Assembly (NCBI RefSeq): GCF_033170385.1
Contig: NZ_CP126170.1
Span: 3,558,001-3,622,000 of the forward strand
Reading direction: 5' to 3'
DNA: 64,000 nucleotides
Source of the DNA: Xanthomonas rydalmerensis
GTDB taxonomy: Bacteria; Pseudomonadota; Gammaproteobacteria; Xanthomonadales; Xanthomonadaceae
Under the pieces are notes generated by a model. It saw only the letters and a list, made by a program, of their open reading frames with translations. It ran no database searches and was not told where the DNA came from. Shown here in pieces: positions 8,523-17,873 of this stretch. Made by a program: the position numbers and the translations under genes. The first letter of the stretch is position 1; the number at the start of each line of letters is the position of its first letter.

Positions 8523-9530
8523 TTACGGCAACCAGCGCAGCAGCAGCACGCTGAGGCTGGCCAGCGCCAGCAGCGATAGCGTGCCGGCGGCGAGCACGCG
8601 GCCGCCGGAGGCGAGCACGCTGCGCAGATTCACCGACAGGCCCAGTGCCGCCATCGCCACCAGGGTGAACAGCAGCGACAGCGTTTGCGCCGCCTCGATC
8701 ACTGGGGCCGGCAGCACGCCCAGCGCGCGCAGGCCCATCATGCCGACGAAACCGAACACGAACCACGGCACCAGCGCATGCAGTGGGCGCCGCTGCGCCG
8801 GCGATCCGCCGCGGATCAAGCCCAGCAGCAGCATCACCGGCCCCAGCATCACCACCCGCATCAGCTTCACCAACGCGCCCACCTGCGCGCTGACCGCCCC
8901 CACCGGCACGGTTGCCGCCAGCACCTGCGGCACGGCGTAGACGGTCATGCCGGCGAGGATGCCGTAGTGGCGCTGGTCCAGCCCCAGCAACGGCACCGCC
9001 AGCGGCAGCAGCAGCACCACCAGCACGCCCAGGGCGGCGGTGAACGCGATCGAGGCGGCGACGTCGTCGGAGTCGGCATCGATCACCGGCGCGGCGGCGA
9101 CGATCGCCGAATTGCCGCAGATCGCGTTGCCGCAGGCGACCAGCGTGGCCAGCCGCGACGGCAACCCCAGCGCGCGGCCGATGCCGTAGCCGAGCGCGAT
9201 CGCCAGCAGCACCACCGCGGCGATGGCGCCCAGCAACAGACCGCCGGCGGCGCCGATGGCGCCGATGCCGACCGAGGCGCCGAGCAGCACGATCGCCAGT
9301 TCCAGCGGCAGCTTGGCGGCGAAGGCGATGCCGGCGTGGCTGGACGGCGGCAGCCGCCAGGCGGTGCGCAGCAGCGTGCCGAGCACGATCGCGAACACCA
9401 ACGCGTCGATCCAGCGCCGACCCAGCCACTGCAGTTGCGCGCGCTCGGCCAGCCAGGCCAGCGCCGCCACCGCGATGGCCAGGGCCAGCCCGGGCAGCAA
9501 GGTCGAAGGTCTGTGCAAGTGCGTACGCAT
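8523..9530 (-). CDS. yeiH: YeiH-family putative sulfate/sulfite exporter (UPF0324)
   Basis: Inner-membrane protein of the YeiH/UPF0324 family with about ten hydrophobic segments. Family hallmarks are seen: LLGASVGIGAIGAAGG, a CGNAICGNSAIVAAAPVI stretch and QVLAATVPVGAVSAQVG. The nearest known relatives are annotated as sulfate exporters, on limited evidence. I use the ATG at 9530 (MRTHLHRP). The open frame runs back to 9602, but that would leave only 31 bp to the divergent regulator. The LysR gene next door is the usual YeiE partner, so sulfite or sulfur-compound inducible expression is likely. Confidence 0.82.
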   Translation of the reverse strand: MRTHLHRPSTLLPGLALAIAVAALAWLAERAQLQWLGRRWIDALVFAIVLGTLLRTAWRLPPSSHAGIAFAAKLPLELAIVLLGASVGIGAIGAAGGLLLGAIAAVVLLAIALGYGIGRALGLPSRLATLVACGNAICGNSAIVAAAPVIDADSDDVAASIAFTAALGVLVVLLLPLAVPLLGLDQRHYGILAGMTVYAVPQVLAATVPVGAVSAQVGALVKLMRVVMLGPVMLLLGLIRGGSPAQRRPLHALVPWFVFGFVGMMGLRALGVLPAPVIEAAQTLSLLFTLVAMAALGLSVNLRSVLASGGRVLAAGTLSLLALASLSVLLLRWLP

Positions 9531-9633
9531 GGGAGCGGTCCGGATCGAAGTGGCGGCAGATTGCGCCCGTTGACCATTTCGATCCATCGCATAATGACGC
9601 ACACTTCATTCGATCCATCCGAACGGTCCTCGC

Positions 9634-10527
9634 ATGACCCTGGAACAACTCGCGCTGTTCGTGGCGGTGGCCGAGCGCCAGCACCTGACCCTGGGCGCAC
9701 AGGCCGCGCATCGCACGCCCTCGGCCGCCAGCGCCGCGATCAAGGCGCTGGAGCATCGGTACGGGGTGGCGCTGTTCGACCGGGTCGGCCGCGGCCTGGT
9801 GCTGACCGCGGCCGGGGCGGCGTTCTGCGAGGACGCCAAGGCGATCCTGGCGCGCAGCCGCGCCGCCGAGCTGGCGCTGAGCGAATGGCGCGGCGTGCTG
9901 CGCGGCACGCTCGACCTGCACGCCAGCCAGACCGTGGCCAGCTACTGGTTGCCAACCCGGCTGATGGCGTTCCACGCGCGCTATCCGCAGATCGAGATCC
10001 GCCTGAGCGTGGGCAACACCGACAGCGTGGCGCGTGCGGTACGCGAGGGGCGCGCGGAACTGGGCTTCGTCGAGGGGCGCGTGCAGGCCGCGGAACTGCG
10101 GAGTTCGCCGCTGGACCACGACCGGCTGAGCGTGGTGGCCGCGCCGGACCACCCGCTGGCCGGGCGCCGCCGCCCCGGGCTGGCACGGCTGGTCGCGGAC
10201 AGCACCTGGATCATGCGCGAGCCCGGCTCGGGCACCCGTTCGGCGTTCGAGGCGGCGCTGCGCACCGCCGGCATCGCCCCGGACCGCCTGCGCGTGGCGC
10301 TGTCCCTGCCCTCCAACGAAGCGGTGCTGTCGGCGGTGCAGGCCGGGCACAGCCTGGCGGCGATCTCGGAGCTGGCCGCGGCGCCTTGGCTGGAGAGCGG
10401 CCGCCTGCAGCGCCTCGCCGTGACGCTGAGCGAACGCACCTTCCATGCGCTGCACCACCGCGAACGCAGCCTGGGCGCGGCGGCGGCCGCCCTGCTCGGC
10501 TTGCAGACCCCATCCGCCACGGCCTGA
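9634..10527 (+). CDS. LysR-type regulator (YeiE-like) of yeiH
   Basis: DNA-binding transcriptional regulator. The N-terminal winged helix-turn-helix reads LALFVAVAERQHLTLGAQAAHRTPSAASAAIKALE, followed by the linker helix. The C-terminal periplasmic-binding-like co-inducer domain begins near residue 90. The length of 297 is normal for the family. It is divergent from yeiH with a spacer of about 100 bp, the classical arrangement for a LysR regulator acting on its neighbour. In E. coli YeiE responds to sulfite; ligand identity here is inferred from context only. Confidence 0.86.
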   Translation: MTLEQLALFVAVAERQHLTLGAQAAHRTPSAASAAIKALEHRYGVALFDRVGRGLVLTAAGAAFCEDAKAILARSRAAELALSEWRGVLRGTLDLHASQTVASYWLPTRLMAFHARYPQIEIRLSVGNTDSVARAVREGRAELGFVEGRVQAAELRSSPLDHDRLSVVAAPDHPLAGRRRPGLARLVADSTWIMREPGSGTRSAFEAALRTAGIAPDRLRVALSLPSNEAVLSAVQAGHSLAAISELAAAPWLESGRLQRLAVTLSERTFHALHHRERSLGAAAAALLGLQTPSATA

Positions 10528-10856
10528 GCACAGCGCAGACCGGGTGACGCGCCGCGGCGCGCGACATCCATTCCAAAACGAGATAGCCCTCGGCAAATGC
10601 TTCATTGGAATGGAATGCCTTGCGCTTCTATCCTCGCTCCCGGTCTCTCGCGCGCCAAGGCAGCGGAACGGGGATGTCCCCGGCGCCGCCGCAGGACATG
10701 CCACGCCCGCCCTGCCGCGCCGACAGACACGCCATCGAGGACAACGACCAGGACAGCCTGCAGTCACGCACGCCGTCCTGTCGATGCCCCCAGGACCGGA
10801 CCCTTCCGGCCCATGCCAACTTGCTCGGTCACTTTTTGTCCTGGGAGGGAACAAAA
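10528..10856 (+). promoter_or_regulatory. Leader of the galactan operon with a 9-bp inverted repeat
   Basis: Gene-free stretch upstream of the TonB receptor. CCATTCCAA at 10568-10576 is matched exactly in reverse complement by TTGGAATGG at 10605-10613, centre to centre 37 bp. Paired half-sites of this kind could bind a regulator of the operon (candidate GalR/LacI or other). A second short GGAATGGAATG direct repeat overlaps the right arm. No promoter hexamers are convincing. A strong Shine-Dalgarno GGGAGGGA lies at 10844-10851. Confidence 0.4.
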
Positions 10857-13553
10857 ATGCCTTTGGAACAGCTCCGTCGCCCGGTCGGCCGGCGCGCGCA
10901 TCGCCCTGCCGCCCGCACCCTGCTGGGCGCGGCCATCATCTTGGCGCTGTCCGGCAACATCGCCGCGCACGCGCAGAGCGCCACCGCCGATCCGGCGGCC
11001 GCGGCCACGCCGCCCTCCACGCCCGACGCCAAGAACGGCCAGCAACCGGTCACCCTGGACAACGTGATGGTGGTCGGCCAGCGCGCCAGCCTGGAACAGG
11101 CGGTGCAGGCCAAGCAGCTCGACGACCACGTGGTCGAGGTGATCTCGGCCGACAACATGGGGCAGATGCCCAACGTCACCGTGGCCGAGGCGCTGGTGCG
11201 CCTGCCCGGCGTCAACGGCACCCGCGACCGCGGCAACGAAAGTCTGGCCACGGTGCGCGGCCTCGGCCCGCGCATGACCATGGGTACGGTCAACGGCCGC
11301 GAGATCGCCTCCTCCGAACCCAACCGCGCGGTGCGCTGGGAGGTATTCCCCACCGAGATCGTCTCCACCGTCAAGGTCTACAAGACCCCTTCGGCGGACC
11401 TGATCGCCGGCGGCATCGCCGCCACCGTGGACATCTCCACCATCAACCCGCTCGATCACACCGGCCCGACCTTCGTCGCCACCGCCGGCCCGGTCTACTA
11501 CGACGAGGCCAAGGACGCACGCGACTACTCGCCGTGGGGCCAGCGCCTGGGCGCGAGCTGGATCCACCGCATCAACGACAACCTGGCGGTCGCGCTCGGC
11601 GCCACCTACCAGAAGCAGAAGAACGCCGGCGTCTCGATCGGCACCTGGGGTTACACCGACGCCAGCAGCGCGCGCGACGTCGATGGCGACGGCAAGGTCG
11701 ACTACACGCCCTGGGGCGCGGCCGACCAGCTCAAGCTGACCGAGCAGACCCGCACCGGCGCGATGGGCACCGTGCAGTGGCGCTCGGGCAACCTGGAACT
11801 CAAGCTCGACGGGCTGTACTCGCGCATCCGCATCGACGAGGACCAGCGCCAGAACTGGTTCAACAACCTCGGCTACAGCATCTATTCGACCAGCAACCCG
11901 TACACCACGCCCGGCTCGTCCTACACCATCGTCGACGGCGACGTGGTCGCCGGCACCCTGGCCAATTCCAGGCTGCAGGTGGACCACGTCATCGCCAACT
12001 ACAACGAGGTCAAGACGCTGGCGGCCGGCGGCCTCAACGCCAAGTGGCGCGGCGACGTGTGGACGCTGGGCAGCGACCTGTCGTTCTCGCAGGCCAAGCG
12101 CGACAACGACTGGCGCGCGGTGCGCTTCGGCAGCAACCCGGACACGGTATCGTTCGACTTCCGCCATGGCGTCACCCCCACCATCAGCACCAGCTCCGAT
12201 GCGCCGGAATGGGGCATCAGCGGCCAGACCGAACCGCAGGCGCTGCGCGACCGCATCGCCGCGCTGGCACTGAGCGCCAGCCGCGCGATCGAGGATTCGC
12301 CGATCACCGCGCTGGAGTTCGGCGCGCGCGCCGCACGCCGCGAGAAGCAGAACCGCCATTTCACCAGCTTCCAGTCCGGCTACGACCAGCCGATCTCCGC
12401 CTACCAGAACCTGATCTACCCGGTAACGATGCCGGATCTGAACGTGCCGACGCTGACCGGCGGCGACCTGGACGCGATCGCCAAGCTCGGCTTCGGCGGC
12501 TTCGATCCCGGCCTGGCCGCCGAACAGCGCCTGGACCACTGGAACGTCGAGGAGAACGTGCGCGAGGCCTTCGCCAAGGCGGTGTTCAGTGCGCAGTGGT
12601 TCGGCGTGGACGTCACCGGCAATGCCGGCGTACGCGTGGTCCACACCGACACCGACAGCAACGGCTACGACACCGTCGGCGGCGTGGTGCAGCCGAGCAG
12701 CGCCGGCAAGACCTACACCGACGTGCTGCCCAGCGCCACGGTCAACTTCCTGATCGACCCCGAGCGCATCCTGCGCGTATCGGTGGCCAAGGTGATGGCG
12801 CGGCCGCCGCTGGACGAACTGCGTACCGGACGCGCGCTCGACGATCCCAACACCACCGTCGGCCAGCTCACCGGCAGCGGCGGCAACCCGCAGCTCAACC
12901 CGTTCCGCGCCACCCAGCTCGACCTGTCCTACGAGTGGTACTTCCACAAGGAAGCGCTGGCGGCGCTGGCGCTGTACCGCAAATGGGTGGATTCGAGCAT
13001 CGGCTACAAGACCCAGCACGAGACCATCGACGGCCGCGACTACCTGATCAGCGGGCCGTTCAACGGTGGCGGCGGCTACATCAACGGCGCCGAGCTGACC
13101 TTCCAGACCCCGTTCTTCTTCATCCCGCACATGGAGAACTTCGGCATCTACTCGAACTACTCGTACGTGGAGTCCAACCTGCACGAGTTCTCGCCGGCGG
13201 ACAATCCGCTGCCGCTCAGCGGCCTGGCGCGCAACACCGGCACGCTGGACTTCTGGTACAACAACGGCAGTTTCGAAGCGCGGATCGGCTACAAGTACCA
13301 CAGCCCCTACACCGTGGTGTACGGCTGGAACGCGGCGCGGCTGGCGCGACTGGAGAGCGAAGGCACGGTGGACCTGAGCCTGGCCTGGCGCTACAGCGAG
13401 CACCTGGGCTTCAAGTTCCAGGTCGGCAACCTGACCAACGAACCACTGCGCGCCTACAGCGACAACAAGCGCAACCGGCTCGCCAACCAGGACGATGGCG
13501 GCTACCAGTTGTTCGGGCGCCGCTTCGCCCTGGAAGCGACCTACACGTTCTGA
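10857..13553 (+). CDS. TonB-dependent outer-membrane receptor, galactan locus
   Basis: Energised outer-membrane transporter, by context for galactan oligosaccharides. A signal peptide covers residues 1-40 (ILALSGNIAAHAQS). A TonB-box-like stretch, TLDNVMVVGQRAS, follows, then the plug domain with VVEVISADNMGQMPNVTVAEALVRLPGV and RGLGPRMTMGTVNGREI. A 22-strand barrel with C-terminal aromatic residue (ATYTF) completes it. I chose the ATG at 10857 because GGGAGGGA is close upstream. The open frame extends back to 10605 without a signal peptide. 898 residues. It is the first gene of a three-gene operon with GH53 and GH2 enzymes, the arrangement known as a carbohydrate utilisation locus in Xanthomonas. 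Confidence 0.9.
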   Translation: MPLEQLRRPVGRRAHRPAARTLLGAAIILALSGNIAAHAQSATADPAAAATPPSTPDAKNGQQPVTLDNVMVVGQRASLEQAVQAKQLDDHVVEVISADNMGQMPNVTVAEALVRLPGVNGTRDRGNESLATVRGLGPRMTMGTVNGREIASSEPNRAVRWEVFPTEIVSTVKVYKTPSADLIAGGIAATVDISTINPLDHTGPTFVATAGPVYYDEAKDARDYSPWGQRLGASWIHRINDNLAVALGATYQKQKNAGVSIGTWGYTDASSARDVDGDGKVDYTPWGAADQLKLTEQTRTGAMGTVQWRSGNLELKLDGLYSRIRIDEDQRQNWFNNLGYSIYSTSNPYTTPGSSYTIVDGDVVAGTLANSRLQVDHVIANYNEVKTLAAGGLNAKWRGDVWTLGSDLSFSQAKRDNDWRAVRFGSNPDTVSFDFRHGVTPTISTSSDAPEWGISGQTEPQALRDRIAALALSASRAIEDSPITALEFGARAARREKQNRHFTSFQSGYDQPISAYQNLIYPVTMPDLNVPTLTGGDLDAIAKLGFGGFDPGLAAEQRLDHWNVEENVREAFAKAVFSAQWFGVDVTGNAGVRVVHTDTDSNGYDTVGGVVQPSSAGKTYTDVLPSATVNFLIDPERILRVSVAKVMARPPLDELRTGRALDDPNTTVGQLTGSGGNPQLNPFRATQLDLSYEWYFHKEALAALALYRKWVDSSIGYKTQHETIDGRDYLISGPFNGGGGYINGAELTFQTPFFFIPHMENFGIYSNYSYVESNLHEFSPADNPLPLSGLARNTGTLDFWYNNGSFEARIGYKYHSPYTVVYGWNAARLARLESEGTVDLSLAWRYSEHLGFKFQVGNLTNEPLRAYSDNKRNRLANQDDGGYQLFGRRFALEATYTF

Positions 13554-13569
13554 GCCGGTGGAGACCCGC

Positions 13570-14745
13570 ATGCGATCCAAACGCACCTGGCTGCCGGCGC
13601 TCGCGCTGGCCATGGCCGCCGCCCTCGCCGCGCCCATGGCCGGCGCCGGCCCGCTGTACCTGGGCGCCGACCTGTCCTACGTCAACGAGATGGAGGATTG
13701 CGGCGTGCAGTACCGCGAGCAGGGTACGGTGCGCGACCCGTTCGAGCTGTTCCACGCGCACGGCGCCAACCTGGTGCGCGTGCGCCTGTGGAACGATGCG
13801 CGCTGGACCCGCTACAGCGACCTGAGCGACGTCAAGAAGACCATCCGTCGCGCGCGTGCGCAGGGCATGCAGGTGCTGCTGGACTTCCACTACTCCGACG
13901 ACTGGGCAGACGGCGACAAGCAATTGATCCCCAAGGCCTGGGCCTCGATCACCGACCAGGACGAACTGGCGCGCACGCTGTACGGCTTCACCTATGACAC
14001 GCTGAGCGCGCTGGACCGCGCAGGGCTGATGCCGGAACTGGTGCAGGTGGGCAACGAGAGCAATTCGGACCTGATGGACAGCCAGCCCTGGGACAAGCGC
14101 CGGCCGATCGACTGGACCCGCAACGCCAAGCTGTTCAACGCCGGCATCAAGGCAGTGCGCGACGCCGGCGCGCGCTCGACGATCAAACCGAAGGTGATGC
14201 TGCATATCGCCCAGCCGGAGAACGTGGAGCCGTGGTTCGCCGACGCGGCCAAGGCCGGCGTGCGCGACTTCGACTTCATCGGCATCAGCTACTACCGCAA
14301 GTGGTCGCGCGAGACCATGGACCAGCTCGGCGCCACCATCAAGCGCCTGCGCCAGCGCTATCCGGCCGAAGTGATGGTGGTGGAGACCGCCTATCCATGG
14401 ACGCTGGAGAGCGGCGATCCCTCGCCCAACCTGCTCGGCGCGGACTCGCTGATTCCGGGCTACCCGGCCACGCCGCAGGGCCAGCTGAAGTACCTGGTCG
14501 ACCTCACCCAACTGGTGGTCGACAACGGCGGCAGCGGCGTCGTGTACTGGGAGCCGGCGTGGACCAGCAACCAGTGCAAGACCCGCTGGGGCGTCGGCTC
14601 CTCGTGGGAGAACGCCAGTTTCTTCGATTTCCGCCACGGCAACGAACTGCTGCCCGGCATCGGCTTCATGCAGCACGCCTACCGGCCGGCTCCGGCCACG
14701 GCAGCGAGCAAGGCCGACGCGCCGGCGCAGGACGCGCGGCCATGA
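13570..14745 (+). CDS. Endo-beta-1,4-galactanase, GH53
   Basis: Secreted enzyme that cuts beta-1,4-galactan, the side chain of pectic rhamnogalacturonan I. A signal peptide (residues 1-26, ending in AGAGP) is followed by GADLSYVNEMEDCGV, the usual GH53 opening. The catalytic acid/base Glu is in VQVGNESNSDLM and the nucleophile Glu in VMVVETAYPW. Other family marks are RLWNDARW, LLDFHYSDDWAD and GISYYRKW. 391 residues, normal. Start at 13570: the longer open frame begins inside the receptor gene. It lies 16 bp after the receptor and its stop overlaps the next ATG, so the three genes are one transcript. Confidence 0.93.
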   Translation: MRSKRTWLPALALAMAAALAAPMAGAGPLYLGADLSYVNEMEDCGVQYREQGTVRDPFELFHAHGANLVRVRLWNDARWTRYSDLSDVKKTIRRARAQGMQVLLDFHYSDDWADGDKQLIPKAWASITDQDELARTLYGFTYDTLSALDRAGLMPELVQVGNESNSDLMDSQPWDKRRPIDWTRNAKLFNAGIKAVRDAGARSTIKPKVMLHIAQPENVEPWFADAAKAGVRDFDFIGISYYRKWSRETMDQLGATIKRLRQRYPAEVMVVETAYPWTLESGDPSPNLLGADSLIPGYPATPQGQLKYLVDLTQLVVDNGGSGVVYWEPAWTSNQCKTRWGVGSSWENASFFDFRHGNELLPGIGFMQHAYRPAPATAASKADAPAQDARP

Positions 14746-17303
14746 TCGAACTGAGCCGCCGCGACCTCCTGCGCTCGCTGGTCGCCGGCGGCGTGCAGGT
14801 GGCAGTGCCCGGCGCGGCCGCGGCGCTGGCGCCGGCCGCGCTGGCCGCCACGCCCGCCAGCGGTAGCGCCGCGTCACCGCTGTGGCTGGACCTGGACGAC
14901 GACGCGCCGCGCCGGCGCCTGCTGTGCGATACCGGCTGGCGTTTCCATCTCGGCCACGCCGACGATCCGGCGCGCGACTTCAACTTCGGCACCTTCCAGC
15001 GCACCTACGCCAAGGCCGGCAAGGACACCGCCGATGCCGCCCTGCTCGGCTTCGACGACAGCGACTGGGAGCGCATCGACCTGCCGCACGACTGGGCAGT
15101 CACGCTGCCGCCACGGAAGGACCCGACCTCCACCCTGGTCAATGGCGAAGACCCGGCCGCCGCGCATGGCTACAAGCCGCTGGGCCGCACCGATCCGCAG
15201 ACCAGCATCGGCTGGTACCGGCGCGTGCTGGAGATTCCGACCGAGGACCTGGGCAAGCGCATCAGCCTGGAATTCGACGGCGTGTTCCGCGATTGCATCG
15301 TGTTCTGCAACGGCCACATCGTCGGCCGCAACGGCAGCGGCTACTGCGGCTTCGAGGTCGACCTCAGCGACGTGCTCGACTACGGCGCCAGGAACATCAT
15401 CGCCGTACGCGTGGACGCCACCCTCGGCGAAGGCTGGTTCTACGAAGGCGCCGGCATCTACCGCCACGTCTGGCTGCGCACCACCGACGCGCTGCACGTG
15501 CCGATGGATGGCGTCTTCGTGCGCAGCGCCTGGGACGGCGGCGACGCACAAGCAATGGTGGAAACCGAACTCGGCAACAACGGCGCGACACCGCGCCAGT
15601 GCAGCGTGGTGTCGGTGATCCGCGCCCCCGACGGGCGCATCGTCGCCCAGGCCAGCTCGGCGCCGATTACGGTCGAACCGGGCGTGGTGCAGCGCGTGCA
15701 GCAGACCCTGGACCTGGGCACACCCGCGCCGTGGTCGCCGGAAACCCCGCAGCGCTACACCCTGTCCACGCGCCTGCTCGGCGATGGCCGCACCTGCGAC
15801 GCCACCACCACGCATTTCGGCGTGCGCCGCCTGCAGTTCGATCCGCAGCGCGGCCTGCTGCTCAACGGCGCCGTCTACAAGCTGCACGGCACCAACAACC
15901 ACCAGGACCATGCCGGCGTCGGCACCGCCATCCCCGACCGCCTGCACGAATGGCGCCTGCGCCAGCTCAAGTCGATGGGCTGCAATGCCTACCGCAGCGC
16001 ACACAACCCGGCCTCGCCCGCGGTGCTGGAGCTGTGCGATCGGCTGGGCCTGCTGCTGATCGACGAGACCCGGCGCATGTCCTCCGACGAGGAGGCCATG
16101 ACCGAACTGACCGCGATGGTGCGGCGCGGCCGCAACCATCCCTGCGTGATGCTGTGGTCGCTGGGCAACGAAGAACCGCAGATGGTCACCGCGCGCGGTG
16201 CGCGCATCGTCGCGCGCATGCAGCGCCTGGTGCGGCGCCTGGACCCGACCCGGCCCACCACCTTCGCCATGGACAAGGGCTTCGACGACTGCGTCGGCCA
16301 GGTCGTGGACGTGGTCGGCTTCAACTACCGCACCACGCAGATGGACGCCTTCCATGCGCGCCATCCGCAGATCCCGGTCTACGGCAGCGAAACCGGCAGC
16401 ACCGTCGGCGTGCGCGGCAACTACCGCACCGACGACGTGCGCGGCTACGCCCGCGCCTACGACCTCGACTACCCCTGGTGGGCCAGCAGCGCCGAAGCCT
16501 GGTGGAGCTATGTCGCGCAGCGCCCGTACATCGCCGGCGGCTTCGTCTGGACCGGCTTCGACTACCGCGGCGAACCGACCCCGTACAACCGCTGGCCGAA
16601 CGTGGCCTCGCAGTTCGGCATCCTCGACAGCTGCGGCTTTCCCAAGGACAACTACTGGTACTACCGCGCGCAGTGGACCGCCGAGCCGGTGCTGCACCTG
16701 TTCCCGCACTGGAACTGGGATGGCCTGCTGGACGAGCGCGACAACGGCATGGTCGACGTGTGGTGCCACAGCAACCTGGACGCGGTGGAACTGTTGGTCA
16801 ACGGCGTCAGCCAGGGCCTGCAACAGGTGCCGGCCTACGGTCACGTCGAGTGGCGCGTGCGCTACGCCCCCGGTCGCATCGAAGCGCGCGGCTACCGCGG
16901 CGGCAAGCAGGTGCTGACGCAACTGCGCGAGACCGTCGGCGCTCCGGCCGCGGTGCGCCTGCGCTGCGAGCGCACCACCCTGCTGGCCGACGCCGAGGAC
17001 GTGGCCGTGGTCGCGGTGGAAATCGTCGACGCGCAGGGCCGCGTCGTACCCACCGCCAGCGACGCCGTGCGCTTCGCCGTCCGCGGCCCCGGCCGCCTGA
17101 TCGGCGTGGGCAACGGCGACCCGTCCAGCCACGAGAGCGACAAGGCCGACCATCGCCACGCCTTCAACGGCCTGTGCATGGCCTTGCTGCAGACCACGCG
17201 CACGGCGGGCACGCTGACAGTGGAAGCCACGGCGCCCGGGTTGGCATCGGCGCGGTTGGCGTTGCCTGTGGAACGCGCGCGATCGCGTCCGTTCGTGGCG
17301 TAA
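14742..17303 (+). CDS. GH2 beta-galactosidase, Tat-exported
   Basis: Hydrolyses terminal beta-galactosides released by the galactanase. The start is at 14742 (ATGA overlap with the GH53 gene). It opens with a twin-arginine signal, SRRDLLRSLVAGG. The family-2 sugar-binding domain (LGKRISLEFDGVFRDCIVFCNG) and an immunoglobulin-like domain precede the TIM barrel. The acid/base Glu is in LWSLGNEEP and the nucleophile Glu in PVYGSETGSTVG. Also seen are SAHNPASPAVLELCDRLGLLLIDE and the C-terminal domains GH2_C5-like with RVVPTASDAVRFAVRGPG. 853 residues. Periplasmic action is inferred from the Tat signal. It completes the galactan operon; no sugar transporter of the inner membrane is adjacent. Confidence 0.92.
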   Translation: MIELSRRDLLRSLVAGGVQVAVPGAAAALAPAALAATPASGSAASPLWLDLDDDAPRRRLLCDTGWRFHLGHADDPARDFNFGTFQRTYAKAGKDTADAALLGFDDSDWERIDLPHDWAVTLPPRKDPTSTLVNGEDPAAAHGYKPLGRTDPQTSIGWYRRVLEIPTEDLGKRISLEFDGVFRDCIVFCNGHIVGRNGSGYCGFEVDLSDVLDYGARNIIAVRVDATLGEGWFYEGAGIYRHVWLRTTDALHVPMDGVFVRSAWDGGDAQAMVETELGNNGATPRQCSVVSVIRAPDGRIVAQASSAPITVEPGVVQRVQQTLDLGTPAPWSPETPQRYTLSTRLLGDGRTCDATTTHFGVRRLQFDPQRGLLLNGAVYKLHGTNNHQDHAGVGTAIPDRLHEWRLRQLKSMGCNAYRSAHNPASPAVLELCDRLGLLLIDETRRMSSDEEAMTELTAMVRRGRNHPCVMLWSLGNEEPQMVTARGARIVARMQRLVRRLDPTRPTTFAMDKGFDDCVGQVVDVVGFNYRTTQMDAFHARHPQIPVYGSETGSTVGVRGNYRTDDVRGYARAYDLDYPWWASSAEAWWSYVAQRPYIAGGFVWTGFDYRGEPTPYNRWPNVASQFGILDSCGFPKDNYWYYRAQWTAEPVLHLFPHWNWDGLLDERDNGMVDVWCHSNLDAVELLVNGVSQGLQQVPAYGHVEWRVRYAPGRIEARGYRGGKQVLTQLRETVGAPAAVRLRCERTTLLADAEDVAVVAVEIVDAQGRVVPTASDAVRFAVRGPGRLIGVGNGDPSSHESDKADHRHAFNGLCMALLQTTRTAGTLTVEATAPGLASARLALPVERARSRPFVA

Positions 17304-17873
17304 GCGCTGGGCGCCTTCGCTGCTGCGAGGGTGCGGCGATGGACACAGGGCAGCTGCACTTCGGCGGCGGCATCATTGCCGGTCTTCTGCGCCCCAACCT
17401 TGATCATTGCCAATCGAGGCACGTGCGGCTTCCGGCTGGATGGCGTCAATGCGCCCAGCATCACGCCCGCGCTTGTCCATGGCGCGATGGCCACCGCGCC
17501 GTCACCGCAATGCGTGGCATGCGCAGGCGCGTCCCGCGACATCTCACCGTCATACCTTCAGCATCGTCGCGTCACCAACTCTGAAACAACGCTGCGGGCG
17601 TCTCATCAAGTAGACACTTTGAGACAAGTGTCGCAGATCAATTGACGCACTTTGCGCCGACGCCTATATCTCGCATCACACGGCGGGCATGCGGGGGCAT
17701 GCCGACACCACCGACTCGCATCGTAGCCACTTTTCGCGCGACACCGCTTCGCGCACCCAGCATCCGTACCGACTCAACGCCTCACCCGCACCACCACGTG
17801 GAACACGCAGGTGCAGTTGCTCGCGCCTGCTCATCACCCAGCCCAACGCCAGGCCCACCACGGAGAAGGTTTC
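17304..17873. other. Gene-free stretch between the galactan and MNIO operons
   Basis: About 570 bp without a supported gene. Short open frames on both strands show no family resemblance. The stretch presumably ends the galactan operon and carries the promoter for the MNIO operon, but no clear hexamers or terminator were found. A Shine-Dalgarno GGAGAAGG sits at 17862-17869. Confidence 0.6.

Noticed and set aside
10764..13637. 957-codon frame on the minus strand opposite the TonB receptor
   Set aside because: Shadow of the receptor gene; no recognisable motif, and the same effect is seen opposite other long genes in the window (8074-10854, 14874-17159, 24668-27766, 33254-35929).
17331..17645. 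104-codon frame between the galactan and MNIO operons, considered as a separate MNIO precursor
   Set aside because: No ribosome site, ordinary non-coding translation, few Cys, and it is 230 bp before and not coupled to the operon.
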